From Aurantiochytrium sp. KH105 (lineage: Eukaryota > Sar > Bigyra > Thraustochytrida > Thraustochytriidae): DNA of 64,000 nucleotides. Of the stretch, positions 45,614-55,719 are shown piece after piece (the stretch's first letter is position 1; the number at the start of each line of letters is the position of its first letter). The notes below the pieces were generated by a model. That model was given only the letters and a program-made list of their open reading frames with translations, made no database searches and was not told where the DNA came from. The stretch spans positions 322,940 through 386,939 of the forward strand of contig BGKB01000044.1 in NCBI GenBank assembly GCA_003116975.1. Reading direction: 5' to 3'. The position numbers were made by a program, and so were the translations under genes.

Positions 45614-48505
45614 ATGAGCGCGAACGAAGAGAAACCGCAAACTCCCGCGGACACGGCCGAGTCTGTCTCGCAAGAGCAGCAGCAGCAGCAGCAGCAGCAA
45701 GACGCGGATGTCGAGACGCGCATGGGCCAGCTCTCCGTCAGTGTAGATCCGCCTGGCGCGCTGGAGACCCCGGAGCAACGGCAGCAACAGCAACAGGCTC
45801 AAGCGGATATAAGATCGGAGAGCTCCAGCCCAGTGATGCGGCAGGTCAAGTGCGCCTGTGGCGTGTCTCTAGAAGTCCCTTCGGACATCTTTGTGTTCAA
45901 GTGCAGTGCTTGTGATCAACTGATGCAAATCCCCAAGCCTCTCTCGGACGCTGAAAGAAGCCTGCTTGCCCAGCGCGCGCTACAGAAATGGATCGCCCGC
46001 GAAGCCGTGAGCAAAGAACTCGACAGTTGGCTCGATGGGAAAGAAACCTTCGCTCCAGACTCGCAGGCCCTGGTGGCTCGTCTGTACCGTAAAATGACCG
46101 AGTTCCCGCTCTTCAAGGACAAGAGCAGTGGGATTGATAAGGCGCTCCTACAGCTTTTCAAGTTTCTACCGACCCTTGAAGACAAACTCAAGCGCATGGC
46201 AGAGTCTAGGGCGAGTATTCGGAAACGCTTTGTCAACTACATTGCTGGCCCTGTATTCTACGCCACCTTTGGCGATGAGTATCTTTCGGTTGTCTTTGGG
46301 GACTCGCGAGGCGAAAAGAATGACGCCTTCAAGACGGAGATTATCCAGCTTCTTCAGGAAATCGAAAAGCCCGATGGCGTCTCGACGCTGATGGAGGCTA
46401 TCGAATCCGCTCACAGTATCTCGGAGCTGCCCGGCAGCTTTCAGCGCATGGTGAACGCGCACGTCGAGTCCGCCGTTGCCAATTTGGAGCACTCGTTGGC
46501 TAAACCACGCTCGCGCTCGCGCCTCAAGAGTCTGTATCGCCTTGTCCCGCGACAGGCTTTGCTAAAACTCATGAAAATGAATGTCGGCGGCGCCGGGCTC
46601 GTGTCTTCAGCCATCAACCTCTTCATGGTGCGGCCCTTTGGTCATCGCAGTCTCATGCAGCGTATGGCCAGCACCTCGCTCGGGATTAATGAGTCGGAAG
46701 ACCTGGCCGCTCTCGCGTCCTCAAAGCTGAGCGCAGAAGTGCGTGCCCGCTGCCTCGCGTACATTTCGCACTACGACGGAGAACATCTTATTGACATGTG
46801 GTTCGCCACCGATGAAGAAATTCTGAATTTCCTGTCTGACCCCGAGCTCACGAAACGCTGGGGGTGCCCGAGCGTGCCTGCAGAGCAAATCGAAGCGCTG
46901 CGTGAGAGCTGCAAAGCTTACCAAGCGGCCGTAGCCAGCAAGGCAGCCCAAGACAAGCGAAATAACTTTCGGGCATCGAGCTCCGAGTTTTACAGCGGCA
47001 TGGACGACGACGCCGAATCACTTGCGTCGTCGTGCGCAGACGACCTCGACGACCTTGACGCCGCAAACGTTGACGACGAAATGGCACGCAACGAACTCGA
47101 ACTCAATGAGGACGGGTCTGTGCGCGAGTCCACTTCGTCCTCGTCTCTGTCAACCGCCGCCGCCGCGGCGGCGTCGGCGTCAGCGTCCTCGTCGTCATCT
47201 CCGGCAAAGCGCGGATCTCAACCCAAGACGCGACCCACCGGCTTTTTCCGAAAAAAAAGTCAGCGTCTCACCGAGGATGCCGACAAACATCCTCTACAGT
47301 ACATTCGCATGTTCTGCTACGAGGAAATGAACGTTCAAATTGGCGACATGGCCATCGAGCTTCTCGACGACCCGGCACTGGAAAAATTCATTCGTATAGT
47401 GCTTCCCGTCGTGCAAAAGCACATGATCCAGAGCGTGACGAGCCGTGGAAGCGGTCTTATTCCACTCATGGAAGGCCTCTTTGACGCTTGGAAACGGGTG
47501 CTCAAGGTGCATAGCGATCGAGGAATTTCACCCAAGAATAGACGCAAGGCGTACGCAGATGTGGTGGTCAAGATTCACGAGCTCATCTTTACGCTCGTGC
47601 ACAATCTTGTGCGCAGCGACAAGTCGAACACGTGGCATGAACTTGGGTACTGGCTCGTGGACTTTTACAATGCTTCACGTCTGGATCTCGACATGGACTC
47701 GATGCTCAAGGCCCTTCCAAAGGGCCAACAGGAAGAGATCATGCAAGAGTCAGAGCTTCTTCGTGATCATCAATTGCAAAACGCAACGCGCCCACTCGGA
47801 AGCGCAAGCTTGCCACCCCCGGAAGTGAGTGCCTCGCAGGTACTAGTGGACCGCTTCAGAGAGCGCATCGTGGATGGACTTTTCCAGGCGCAGACAGAGC
47901 GAAGCCAACTCTCCAAAGCGGCGGGAGGTCTTGGCGCCGATCACCTTCTGCCCAAGCGACTGCGCACCACCGAGTCGATGGTTCACCGCTCCGAGGATCT
48001 ACAGCTCACTCATTTGGAGGTAATTTACTCCTACGAGGACTTTTCCGGAATGGCTAAGCGAGGATACGAGTGTGTGCAAGTGGACTTTAATATTTCTGGA
48101 AAGAGCGACACCAAGTCAGCGCTTTGGGCCCGTCGCTCGCTTCCGCATCATTCTACGACGGCTGACGGGACCGAGCTTGCTTGGATGAAACCCATCACCG
48201 CCATTCGCATTGTCGAAGGCGCGAATCCGGAGACCGAGGCGACCCTTCGGACGCAAGGGTTCTCCAAGGTTGCCAAGGCTCTCGACAAGCGCGAGGTCTA
48301 TTTGTGGTACTCGCGTTCGACGCAGGACAAGCCGATTCGCAACTTGACGGCTATCCGTATGGACGACCCGAATGCAAAACTACGCCAACAAGCGCTCATT
48401 GCTTCAGACTACATTTTGCTTGCGCCAATTATTCGCTCACAAAAGACAGGAGGATTCTTTTCCTCTGCATCGAAGGCCGCCATTGGAATTTATATTCAGC
48501 GATGA
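45614..48505 (+). CDS. PX-associated-domain protein (PXB/DUF3818-like) with N-terminal zinc ribbon and C-terminal MABP-like domain
   Basis: 963 residues from the ATG at 45614. The N-terminus is Gln-rich (residues 20-30). VKCACGVSLEVPSDIFVFKCSACDQLMQIP (about 76-105) has two Cys pairs like an LSD1-type zinc ribbon. LSDAERSLLAQRALQKWI to about residue 240 resembles the PX-associated PXB domain. VSSAINLFMVRPFGHRSLMQRM resembles the block that marks DUF3818 in fungal PX proteins such as yeast Ypr097w/Lec1. An acidic and Ser/Ala-rich linker (about 455-550) separates this from a second conserved part (PLQYIRMFCYEEMNVQ). The last 170 residues, with GYECVQVDFNISG, ITAIRIVEGANPE and VYLWYSRSTQDKPI, resemble an MABP-type membrane-binding beta-prism. 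A PX domain itself is not seen. A role at endosomes or in lipid handling is inference. Confidence 0.62.
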   Translation: MSANEEKPQTPADTAESVSQEQQQQQQQQDADVETRMGQLSVSVDPPGALETPEQRQQQQQAQADIRSESSSPVMRQVKCACGVSLEVPSDIFVFKCSACDQLMQIPKPLSDAERSLLAQRALQKWIAREAVSKELDSWLDGKETFAPDSQALVARLYRKMTEFPLFKDKSSGIDKALLQLFKFLPTLEDKLKRMAESRASIRKRFVNYIAGPVFYATFGDEYLSVVFGDSRGEKNDAFKTEIIQLLQEIEKPDGVSTLMEAIESAHSISELPGSFQRMVNAHVESAVANLEHSLAKPRSRSRLKSLYRLVPRQALLKLMKMNVGGAGLVSSAINLFMVRPFGHRSLMQRMASTSLGINESEDLAALASSKLSAEVRARCLAYISHYDGEHLIDMWFATDEEILNFLSDPELTKRWGCPSVPAEQIEALRESCKAYQAAVASKAAQDKRNNFRASSSEFYSGMDDDAESLASSCADDLDDLDAANVDDEMARNELELNEDGSVRESTSSSSLSTAAAAAASASASSSSSPAKRGSQPKTRPTGFFRKKSQRLTEDADKHPLQYIRMFCYEEMNVQIGDMAIELLDDPALEKFIRIVLPVVQKHMIQSVTSRGSGLIPLMEGLFDAWKRVLKVHSDRGISPKNRRKAYADVVVKIHELIFTLVHNLVRSDKSNTWHELGYWLVDFYNASRLDLDMDSMLKALPKGQQEEIMQESELLRDHQLQNATRPLGSASLPPPEVSASQVLVDRFRERIVDGLFQAQTERSQLSKAAGGLGADHLLPKRLRTTESMVHRSEDLQLTHLEVIYSYEDFSGMAKRGYECVQVDFNISGKSDTKSALWARRSLPHHSTTADGTELAWMKPITAIRIVEGANPETEATLRTQGFSKVAKALDKREVYLWYSRSTQDKPIRNLTAIRMDDPNAKLRQQALIASDYILLAPIIRSQKTGGFFSSASKAAIGIYIQR

Positions 48506-48810
48506 GTGAGCTGGCTAGCTGGCATAGTAGCTGGTCTGGTTGACGAGGAAGCTATCCCTTCTCAACACTCCTTACCATCCAACCATACGAGAGACCGGCC
48601 CGTGATGGTTGAAAGTAGTATCAGGCTATCTATCCCAACGTAAAGAAAAATCTGAAAGAAAAAAATAAGAGCATTCACATGATTAGGAGGGGTGCTATAC
48701 ATTACCATACCATACCAGACTAGCCTTTGGGGGGGGTTCGGGCTGCCTGCTTGTTTGCTTGTTTGCTTGCTGACTCGCGTGCTTGCTTGCTTGCAACGAG
48801 AGAGCGACTG
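48506..48810. other. Convergent 3' intergenic region
   Basis: 305 bp. Contains a G run at 48729-48736 and a GCTT tract (about 48750-48795). No gene. Confidence 0.6.
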
Positions 48811-49958
48811 CTAAATGTTGTTGGTCAGATTTGCAAGCGGCGCGTGACCCTGACTGTCAATTGCACTTTCATAGCCAGCCTTCATCATGAACTGCCGTTG
48901 GAGAGCTACCTTTTCTTGCAAGTTGGATACCTTTTCCATCCAGCGTTCGACCTCAAGTTTGCGTTCGTTCACACCTTGCTCAAGATGGATCTCCAGATCC
49001 TGCACTTGAGATTCAAGCCGCGCAATTTCCCTTTGCGCAGCAACAAGGTCGCGGCTTCCTGATGCTTCCGCGCTCTCTGCCCATTTCCGATTCTTTTCTG
49101 CACGAGACTTCCACTCGTCGATCTCTTGCTTAAGAGTCTCACGTTCTGTTTTCGCCTTTTCAGCAGCCTTGGCAGCCTCGGCAGCCTCGGACCGAGCAGC
49201 TCGAACAGCCTCAGCAGCCTCCTGCTTGCTCTCTTGGAGGACTTGTGCAGCCTCCGCCTTGGCAGCCTCCACAGCTTGTGCGATCTTCGTTGCGATTTCC
49301 TCCTCGGTCCATCGTGGTGAAGAAGGCGACGGTGACGGCGACGATGCCGACGAAGAGGTCTTTGTCCTTCCTGTCGGTGAGGAATAAGTCTGTGTAAACG
49401 AAGGTGACTGTGCGTTCTCGTTCCCGAGCGCACTCAGTCTCGAGGGCGACGACGACTCGTTAAGACGAGCCGCAGATAACTCCTTCAACTCGCGAGCGAG
49501 CGAATCTTTTCCGGCCGTCTCGAGTTCGAGCATACGCTCGAGATCAGCCAAGATTTCCAAAGTTGCGCTGCGCTCAAGGCTGTAGAACTCGCGGTCCTCC
49601 TCCTGTACGACGCAACGCAACAAATACATCAGGGTAAATAAATTGAGTCAGTTGTGCATGCACACAAATCGTCGACCAATATCTTCCCTTGCCCCCAAAG
49701 GCATTAACATGGCAAGATGCTCAAATTGTGCAGGATGGCCGTGATTTTTAAAAACCTTGACGTGATACCCTCCCCCCCCCCAAAAAGAATGGTCGCCTTC
49801 GAACTTACATAGACTTTGATGAGCTGCTCGTTATCCTTGCGCAGCATCTCCATTCGCGCAGCTGCAGCAGCGAGGGCACGGACTTCAGGGCCTGCCTCCG
49901 CTGCAGCGTCGTCGTCGCCGCCGCCATCCTGCCGCCTCGAAGACGAGGCTTCAGCCAT
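48811..49958 (-). CDS. Coiled-coil protein of unknown function, two exons
   Basis: Exon 1 is 49809-49958 and exon 2 is 48811-49602, with a 206-nt intron (49603-49808) having GTAAGT at the donor and GTACAG at the acceptor. Phase 0 joining gives a 313-residue protein. Across the junction the heptad pattern continues (MLRKDNEQLIKVY then EEDREFYSLERSATLEILADLERML), which supports the splice. The N-terminal 25 residues are Gly/Asp/Ala-rich. Residues 85-145 are Ser/Thr/Pro-rich with a Ser/Pro run. Residues 145-295 are a long Ala/Glu/Lys coiled coil ending VALQRQFMMKAGY. No known domain is recognised. Divergent from BRX1 with 489 bp between starts. Confidence 0.75.
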
Positions 49959-50447
49959 GGCGAAAATCTCCTGCCTCCAGAGACCGGTGTTTCCTGCGCG
50001 TAAGTCCCCTCCCCTGTCCGTCTTGGCCTCGCACGGCGTGAAGTGCAGCACGCTCCGTCGCGGCCTCGTGCCGCGCGCGCGCGCACAAACAAGGTTATTG
50101 TCCTTCTCCGCCCCGTCTAGCCGAGCAGTCTCCGCTACGGTTAGACACCTTCCCTGCTTGCCGCCAGCCACGAAACGGCGCGAGGTTTCGCCGTTGGCGA
50201 AACGCAAAAGCGAAAAGGGGCGCAAGTGGGCCTGTTGCGGGAGGGACGGGCGGCAAAAGTAGCGGGTGGCTTTGCTCGCCAGCGAGGGCCGCGCAGAACC
50301 AGTCGGCAGCGGGCACGGTCGTGCGGCGCAGGCGGAGCAGCAAAGCCGTGGCCGGGGAGACTTGCGCGGCGCGCAGGCGGAGAGCAAGGCCGAGGCCAAG
50401 GTCGAGGCCGAGGTCGCGGCCACGCCCGCAAAAGCTCGGTGAGGAAG
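49959..50447. other. Divergent promoter region between coiled-coil gene and BRX1
   Basis: 489 bp, GC-rich. No repeat word shared with the other divergent promoters was seen. Confidence 0.55.
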
Positions 50448-51614
50448 ATGAAGCGAAAGCTCTCCAAGGGCGCCGCGACGGAGCGCAGGAGGTCGCGACG
50501 CGTGGACCTCGAGGACATGGTCCGTCTGGACGGCGTCAAGGGCGAGCGCAAGGCGCGCGCTGCGGCCAAGAAGACCCGCGAGGAACTCGACCAAGCCAAG
50601 GCCGAGGCCGATGCCGAAGCCGAGGCGTATGCCAAGGCCGACGAGGAAGACCTCGCGAGCTCCGAGGACTCGGAGAGCGAGGTCGAGGGCGAGGACTTGG
50701 AGGCCGACGAGTCCGAGGAGAAAGTAAAGGGCTCCCTGTCGAAGCGTGACCAGGAGGTCATGCGCGAGCGTAACGCAGAGCTCGACAGAGTGGCAAACAT
50801 CGTTCCGTACCGCAACAAGCAGCGCGTGCTCATCTTTTGCAGCCGTGGCATCACCTCGCGCTTTCGGCACCTGATGGATGACATGCGAAGTCTGCTGCCA
50901 CACCACCGGCGGGAAATCAAGCACGACACGAAACGTAACTTGCACGAAATCAACGAAGTTTGCGAGCTCAAGGGCTGCAACAACTGCCTCTTCTTTGAGG
51001 CGCGCAAGCGAAAAGACCTTTACATGTGGCTGAGTAAGACACCCAACGGGCCTTCGGTCAAGTTTCATGTGCTTAATATTCATACCATGGACGAGCTGCG
51101 TTTGAGCGGCAACTGTCTCAAGGGAGCCCGCCCTTTGCTCTCTTTTGCAAATGAGTTTGATGTGGACCCGACACTGCAACTCATCAAGGAGCTCTTTACG
51201 CAGATCTTTGGCACCCCCCGTGGCCATCCGAAGAGCAAACCGTTTGTCGACCATGTGATGAACTTTAGCCTTTTGGACGGCAAGATCTGGTTCCGCCACT
51301 TTCAAATTGTTGACACGACCCAGGACGCCAAAGAAATTCGCCGTGCGCTCAAGCGTGGCGAGGAGACTGTCAAGCTTGTGGAGATTGGACCCCGTTTCGT
51401 GTTGGATCTCATCAAGGTTTTTGACGGAAGTTTTGGCGGCCGCACGCTAGTGGAGAACCCGGCGTACGTGACGCCCTCGGCTGAGCGCAGTGAGATCATG
51501 AAGGGCCGCGGATCAAAGTACGCGGCGCGTGTCCAGGACAAGGTCGATCGCGCGGCCCGTTCCGAGGTCAACGTGCTTCCCCACGACCCCGTCCGCGAAG
51601 TCTTTCGTTCATGA
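50448..51614 (+). CDS. BRX1: Ribosome biogenesis protein BRX1 (Brix domain)
   Basis: 388 residues from the ATG at 50448; human BRIX1 has 353. BRX1 is a nucleolar factor for assembly of the 60S subunit, binding 25S/28S rRNA with partners such as Ebp2, whose gene is also in this window. The first 105 residues are charged, with an acidic run DEEDLASSEDSESEVEGEDLEADESEE. The Brix domain begins QRVLIFCSRGITSRFRHLM and continues with the BRX1-specific DMRSLLPHHRREIKHDTKRNL, LKGCNNCLFFEARKRKDLYMWLS, GPSVKFHVLNIHTMDELRLSGNCLKGARPLLSF and NFSLLDGKIWFRHFQIV. LVEIGPRFVLDLIKVFDGSFGGRTLVENPAYVTP closes the domain. These blocks separate BRX1 from the other Brix proteins. The first in-phase ATG upstream of the conserved part was used. 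No intron. Confidence 0.96.
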   Translation: MKRKLSKGAATERRRSRRVDLEDMVRLDGVKGERKARAAAKKTREELDQAKAEADAEAEAYAKADEEDLASSEDSESEVEGEDLEADESEEKVKGSLSKRDQEVMRERNAELDRVANIVPYRNKQRVLIFCSRGITSRFRHLMDDMRSLLPHHRREIKHDTKRNLHEINEVCELKGCNNCLFFEARKRKDLYMWLSKTPNGPSVKFHVLNIHTMDELRLSGNCLKGARPLLSFANEFDVDPTLQLIKELFTQIFGTPRGHPKSKPFVDHVMNFSLLDGKIWFRHFQIVDTTQDAKEIRRALKRGEETVKLVEIGPRFVLDLIKVFDGSFGGRTLVENPAYVTPSAERSEIMKGRGSKYAARVQDKVDRAARSEVNVLPHDPVREVFRS

Positions 51615-52928
51615 TTGTGATCTCGCTGAGTCGTCGTGCGAGCTGACAAGAGATTTGCTCTTATTCGCAAAGCGACCTTTCTCTCCCGGGGCCACTTCCT
51701 TTTCTTTCCCTTCCCTTCCCGCAACACACCCCTCTTTTTTCTACAGACATAGCTTTGGCTCGACGAGGTTGACTTTGCTCGACTGACTTGATGAGAGGAC
51801 CGATTCGGTCGGCGTCGATCGGACAGCAGTGTAAAACTTGGTATACCACTACCGTAAGCAATCAGAGATATCACAATAAAACCTTTTTGATTTCAACAAG
51901 AACAGCCTCGTTGAACACTCCTATAATCTGGGCAACTTTCGAGAACCCGGGTCAGGCACCGTGTTCTTTTGATTTCAGTCTTTCTTCTGGTCCAATTTGG
52001 TCAGGGTTACTTGTACGCATTGTCTGGCCGGCCAGGAAAGGGTACTGCAATCGGAACAAGAATAATTTGAACCTGGGTGTAACAAAAGGGTCCCGCATCA
52101 CACTTGAGGGCTTGCCTGGAGTGTGGGTGTGATATCAGGTCGGGCCCGATGATGCTTGACATCAAGTAGCAAGATTATAAGCTAATTGTGTGCGCAGGTA
52201 AGTCGAGCGCATGATGGCCTATCCACACAAAGTCAGGATTACGTTAAAAACGAGAGAGAATGCATCACTTCGTTCGCATCTATGGATGGGGTCATCCTTG
52301 TAAACATATCGTATATGAAAGAAAAAGAAGAGAGGAAGTAACAAGGAGATGCCAGCTGGAATTCCAGCATTGCCTTTCCTCTTTTGTCGGATCGATTCTT
52401 CGCAGGGTCACACAGCAAGCTCTTTTGGTTTTGGTATTTCTAACGAACTAGCTAGTGGAGAAGAAGAAAAAAAAAAGAAAGAAAAGGAAAAAAAGCGGCC
52501 AAGCCGGCTTCAGCTCCTTGGTAAACGCACAGACGCACGCACGCACGAAGGTTGAGCATAACAAGCCATTGACGCGGCATAAAGCGCCATCAGTTGCGTT
52601 GCAGACGTGACGTGACGTGAGCGTTGCGTGAGTGTGTGCGAAAAAGGGTAAGATGAAGGACGTCGAAGGGTAGAAGGACTACCAGTGCGTGTGAATGTTT
52701 GTGTGCCGGCGCGGGGAAGCGCCCTCCTCTTTCCCGCACTGAAACCTAAGCGCTCTCCGCTCCGCTAATCCTCTTCGCAAGCACGCAAGCGCGCCAGGAA
52801 GTGTATAAGCTTTGGGGTGAGCACAGAGGAGGAAAGAGACGGTAAAGAAGAGCGCAGACGCGCACCTCTCAGGTGTAGAGTGGTAGGGAATCAATAGGAA
52901 CAAAAAAGAGCTAGCTCATTGAAGCGTC
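51615..52928. other. Convergent intergenic region, 1.3 kb, nothing recognised
   Basis: AT-richer than the genes, with A-rich stretches near 52320 and 52465-52500 and TGACGTGACG words at about 52608-52620. No protein or RNA gene was identified. Confidence 0.5.
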
Positions 52929-53297
52929 CTAATGCTCCTGGAGCTCGGGCTTCATGCCAGGCTCCTTGGTCCAGGAGAGCTTGTGGCCGTGGCCGTGGTC
53001 ATCATGGCCATGGTCATCATGGCCGTGGTCACCATGGCCTCCCTCGAACGGGTTCTGAAGGCCCAGCAGGTAGACACCATCCTGTTTTGCCCTGTAGAAA
53101 ATCCACAGCCACGTCATGCATCCGAGGGCCTCGCCAAGAAGCTGGTGGTTCTTCTCCACGTGAGGGACCTTGAAGTGGTTGTACTCGGGGCCCGCGCTCG
53201 TGCCGGCGTTCCGCACCTGGCCCTGCTGCTGCTGCTGCATACGCCACGTCGGCGCCGCGCGGCGGCCAGCCGCCCTGCGTGCGATCGCGCCCAGCAT
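52929..53297 (-). CDS. NDUFB2: Mitochondrial complex I subunit NDUFB2-like
   Basis: 122 residues from the ATG at 53297. NDUFB2 is a small single-pass accessory subunit of the membrane arm of NADH:ubiquinone oxidoreductase. The N-terminus MLGAIARRAAGRRAAPTWRM is a typical mitochondrial presequence. EALGCMTWLWIFYRAKQDGV is the membrane helix and matches the plant form, which has MWFWVLYRAKQD at this place. LLGLQNPFEGGHGDHGHDDH then continues into a His/Asp-rich tail like the plant HPWEGHGDHGH tail. Plants and this protein share the tail but animals do not. Gln-rich residues 21-25 are coded by a CAG run. No intron. Divergent from ATG3. Confidence 0.88.
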   Translation of the reverse strand: MLGAIARRAAGRRAAPTWRMQQQQQGQVRNAGTSAGPEYNHFKVPHVEKNHQLLGEALGCMTWLWIFYRAKQDGVYLLGLQNPFEGGHGDHGHDDHGHDDHGHGHKLSWTKEPGMKPELQEH

Positions 53298-54098
53298 CTT
53301 CTTTTATTTCCCCTCCGCCGGGCCGAGTGGACCCGCGCTGCCGCTGTCTCGAGCTTCGCCGACGCGGAGCCTGCCTGCCTGCCTGCCTGCCTGCCTCGCT
53401 GCTGCCCTGCCCGCGCGCAAGGCTTGCCTCGTACGCCTCCTCCCTCTGGATGGCCTTCTGCCAGTCTCCAGCGCCGGCCGTCTGCGCTGCAGGCCAGGCC
53501 GCCTTAACTCCTCCGGCATTTCTCCACTTTCCTTTTCCCAACTCTCACTTGCCGCGGCCGCCACATTCACTTTACCACTCCACTATACAAGTCCATCGCG
53601 CCTTCGCAGGCACCTTACTGTTCTCACGCAACATTTGTGGACTGCAAAGAGGCGCATTTGTGCTGTTTGCGAGTTCTGCGAGGGTTCCGGGAGAGGTCCG
53701 CGCGAGGGAACTCAACTCGGTTATCCAGACCCAAACGACAAGTCCGCCCGACCTGCTCCGCCCGCCCGCCCGCCCGTGCGGAGAGGAGGGAGTCTGGTCT
53801 GCCTGCCTACGTTGAGCGCGAGCGGATCGAGTCCGCGCTGCGTGCGCAGCGGAGGCAGGAGGTCTGCGGAGGAGCTTTCGACAGAGAGCGCGGACAGCTT
53901 TTCTGTCATCTCCGGTTTCTCCAATTTCCTGGAGAGATATCCGCGCGCGCCGCGCGTACCACTAACGCGCGATCGGGCCCCGCTCACAGTCGTGTGAACG
54001 TCCGCTCTTCGCCTCGGGCTGCGCTGTCTGGCCGAGGTGAACGAGATAAGAGCTTTCGATTGCGTTGAGAAAGAGCGAAGTCGAAAAGGCCCCCGACG
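53298..54098. other. Divergent promoter region with a (CCTG)n tract
   Basis: 0.8 kb between NDUFB2 and ATG3. CCTG tetranucleotide tract at about 53370-53396. Several open frames without domains are due to composition. Confidence 0.6.
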
Positions 54099-54548
54099 AT
54101 GAGCTTCCTGCACAAGCTCCACAACGTGGCGCATGCCGTCGGGGAATACGTCACTCCCGTACTGAACGAGTCTGCGTTCGAAGAGCGTGGAGTCTTAACG
54201 CCCGAGGAATTTGTACGTGCCGGAGATCAGCTTGTGCGTATGTGCCCGACGTGGCAGTGGGCTTCGGGCGATCCGAGCAAGAAGCGTGGCTTCCTTCCGG
54301 ATGAAAAACAGTTTCTCATTACGCGAGGTGTGGCCTGTGAGCACCGCGTGCGCGATCTCGAGGCGACGTACAGCGCAGAGCTCGAGGTCGAGGGTGTCGA
54401 GGGCGAGGACGAGTCATGGCTCGCCACGCACAACAACTCCGCTGCCGACAATGGATCTGAGAAAAAGAAGGAGCAGCAGCCGCTCGATTTGCGCTCGGTC
54501 GAGGCCGCGTTGCCCAAGGAGAATGAGCCCACGCCTTCTCCTGCGCCA

Positions 54549-54587
<39 letters not shown>

Positions 54588-55163
54588 TCGAAGGATTCTA
54601 CGGAGGCCGCGAGCAGCAAGCCTGAACCCACAGAGAACGAAGACGGCTTTATCGATCTGGATGATTTTGTTGAGGAAGGTCTCGACTCCACGAACGCGGG
54701 TTCAACTGAGGATTCCAACGCCAAGGGGCAAGACAAGGCGCAGAATGGGGGCTCTTTGGTGGGAGGGTCAGGCCAAGCAGACGATGGACTCGTGAAGATG
54801 CGCACATATGACTTGAGCATCACGTACGACAAGTACTACCAGACGCCGCGCGTGTGGCTGCACGGCTACGACGAGCAGCAACAGCCTCTGTCTGGCGAGG
54901 CTGTGCTGGAGGACATCATGCAAGACTATGCGAACAAGACAGTAACGATTGAACCGCACCCTCAACTAGCTGGCGGCGTCCGGTACGCGTCGATTCACCC
55001 CTGCAAACATGCGGACGTGATGAAAAAGATCGTCGCTCAGCTCAACGAGGGCGGCAAGAAAGCTGATCCAAGTCAGTACCTCTTCATCTTTCTCAAGTTT
55101 ATCCAGTCGGTCATTCCGACAATCAACTACGACAACACCATTGAAGTCGCTGCGCAAATGTAA
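54099..55163 (+). CDS. ATG3: Autophagy E2-like conjugating enzyme ATG3
   Basis: 354 residues from the ATG at 54099; human ATG3 has 314. ATG3 transfers ATG8 to phosphatidylethanolamine on the growing phagophore. The N-terminal amphipathic part [20 protein letters not shown] is the membrane-sensing helix. [32 protein letters not shown] and [19 protein letters not shown] are strongly conserved. The flexible insert (about 100-230) carries a Pro-Ala dipeptide run at 147-163 and acidic residues ([13 protein letters not shown]). The C-terminal E2 core has [21 protein letters not shown], and the catalytic Cys is C302 in [14 protein letters not shown]. The C-terminus [20 protein letters not shown] also fits. 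The Pro-Ala run comes from a GCGCCC repeat (about 54545-54586) and is probably variable in copy number. No intron. Confidence 0.96.
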
Positions 55164-55719
55164 GTAGGAATTTAGGAGCCGGAGACGCCTCTGTTGGCAC
55201 GATCAGTGTCAATGACGAACGAAGCAAGCCGGTAAACGCGGGCGAAGAGACAAATAAAATAAAAAATTAAAAAATGATCATTTTTCCCCTGGGTCTCTGA
55301 CATGTTTTTTTCTTTCTTCCGTCATTGTCAAAGAAAACATGTGTCTGCCGCAAGTCGTCGCTCCCTTTTCCCTTCATGTGGCGAATGATCACATCACCAT
55401 AGCCGTGACCGAGGCAATATTTTTTACAAAAAGAAAACACAAAATCAGAAAACGACGAGGTAAATCTTGCAACGTGCGAACATTCGTCCGCCATACAGCT
55501 CTCTCTTTCTCCTTTTTGGTAAGACAAACAAGGACAAAAAATCAACAACAACAAGCAACCTTGCGAGTGCAGTGCATGCGCATCAAGACAAAGTGGTATT
55601 GGTAGGAGAAAAGAAAGATGCCGGTGGTAAAAGTAAAAGTGGTAGTAGGAGGAGTAGGTAATGAAGAAAAGAAAATAGCCGGATGTACAAGATTCTAGAG
55701 CCAGATGTGCACCCAAAAA
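55164..55719. other. Convergent 3' intergenic region
   Basis: 556 bp between ATG3 and the m-AAA protease, AT-richer. No gene seen. Confidence 0.6.
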
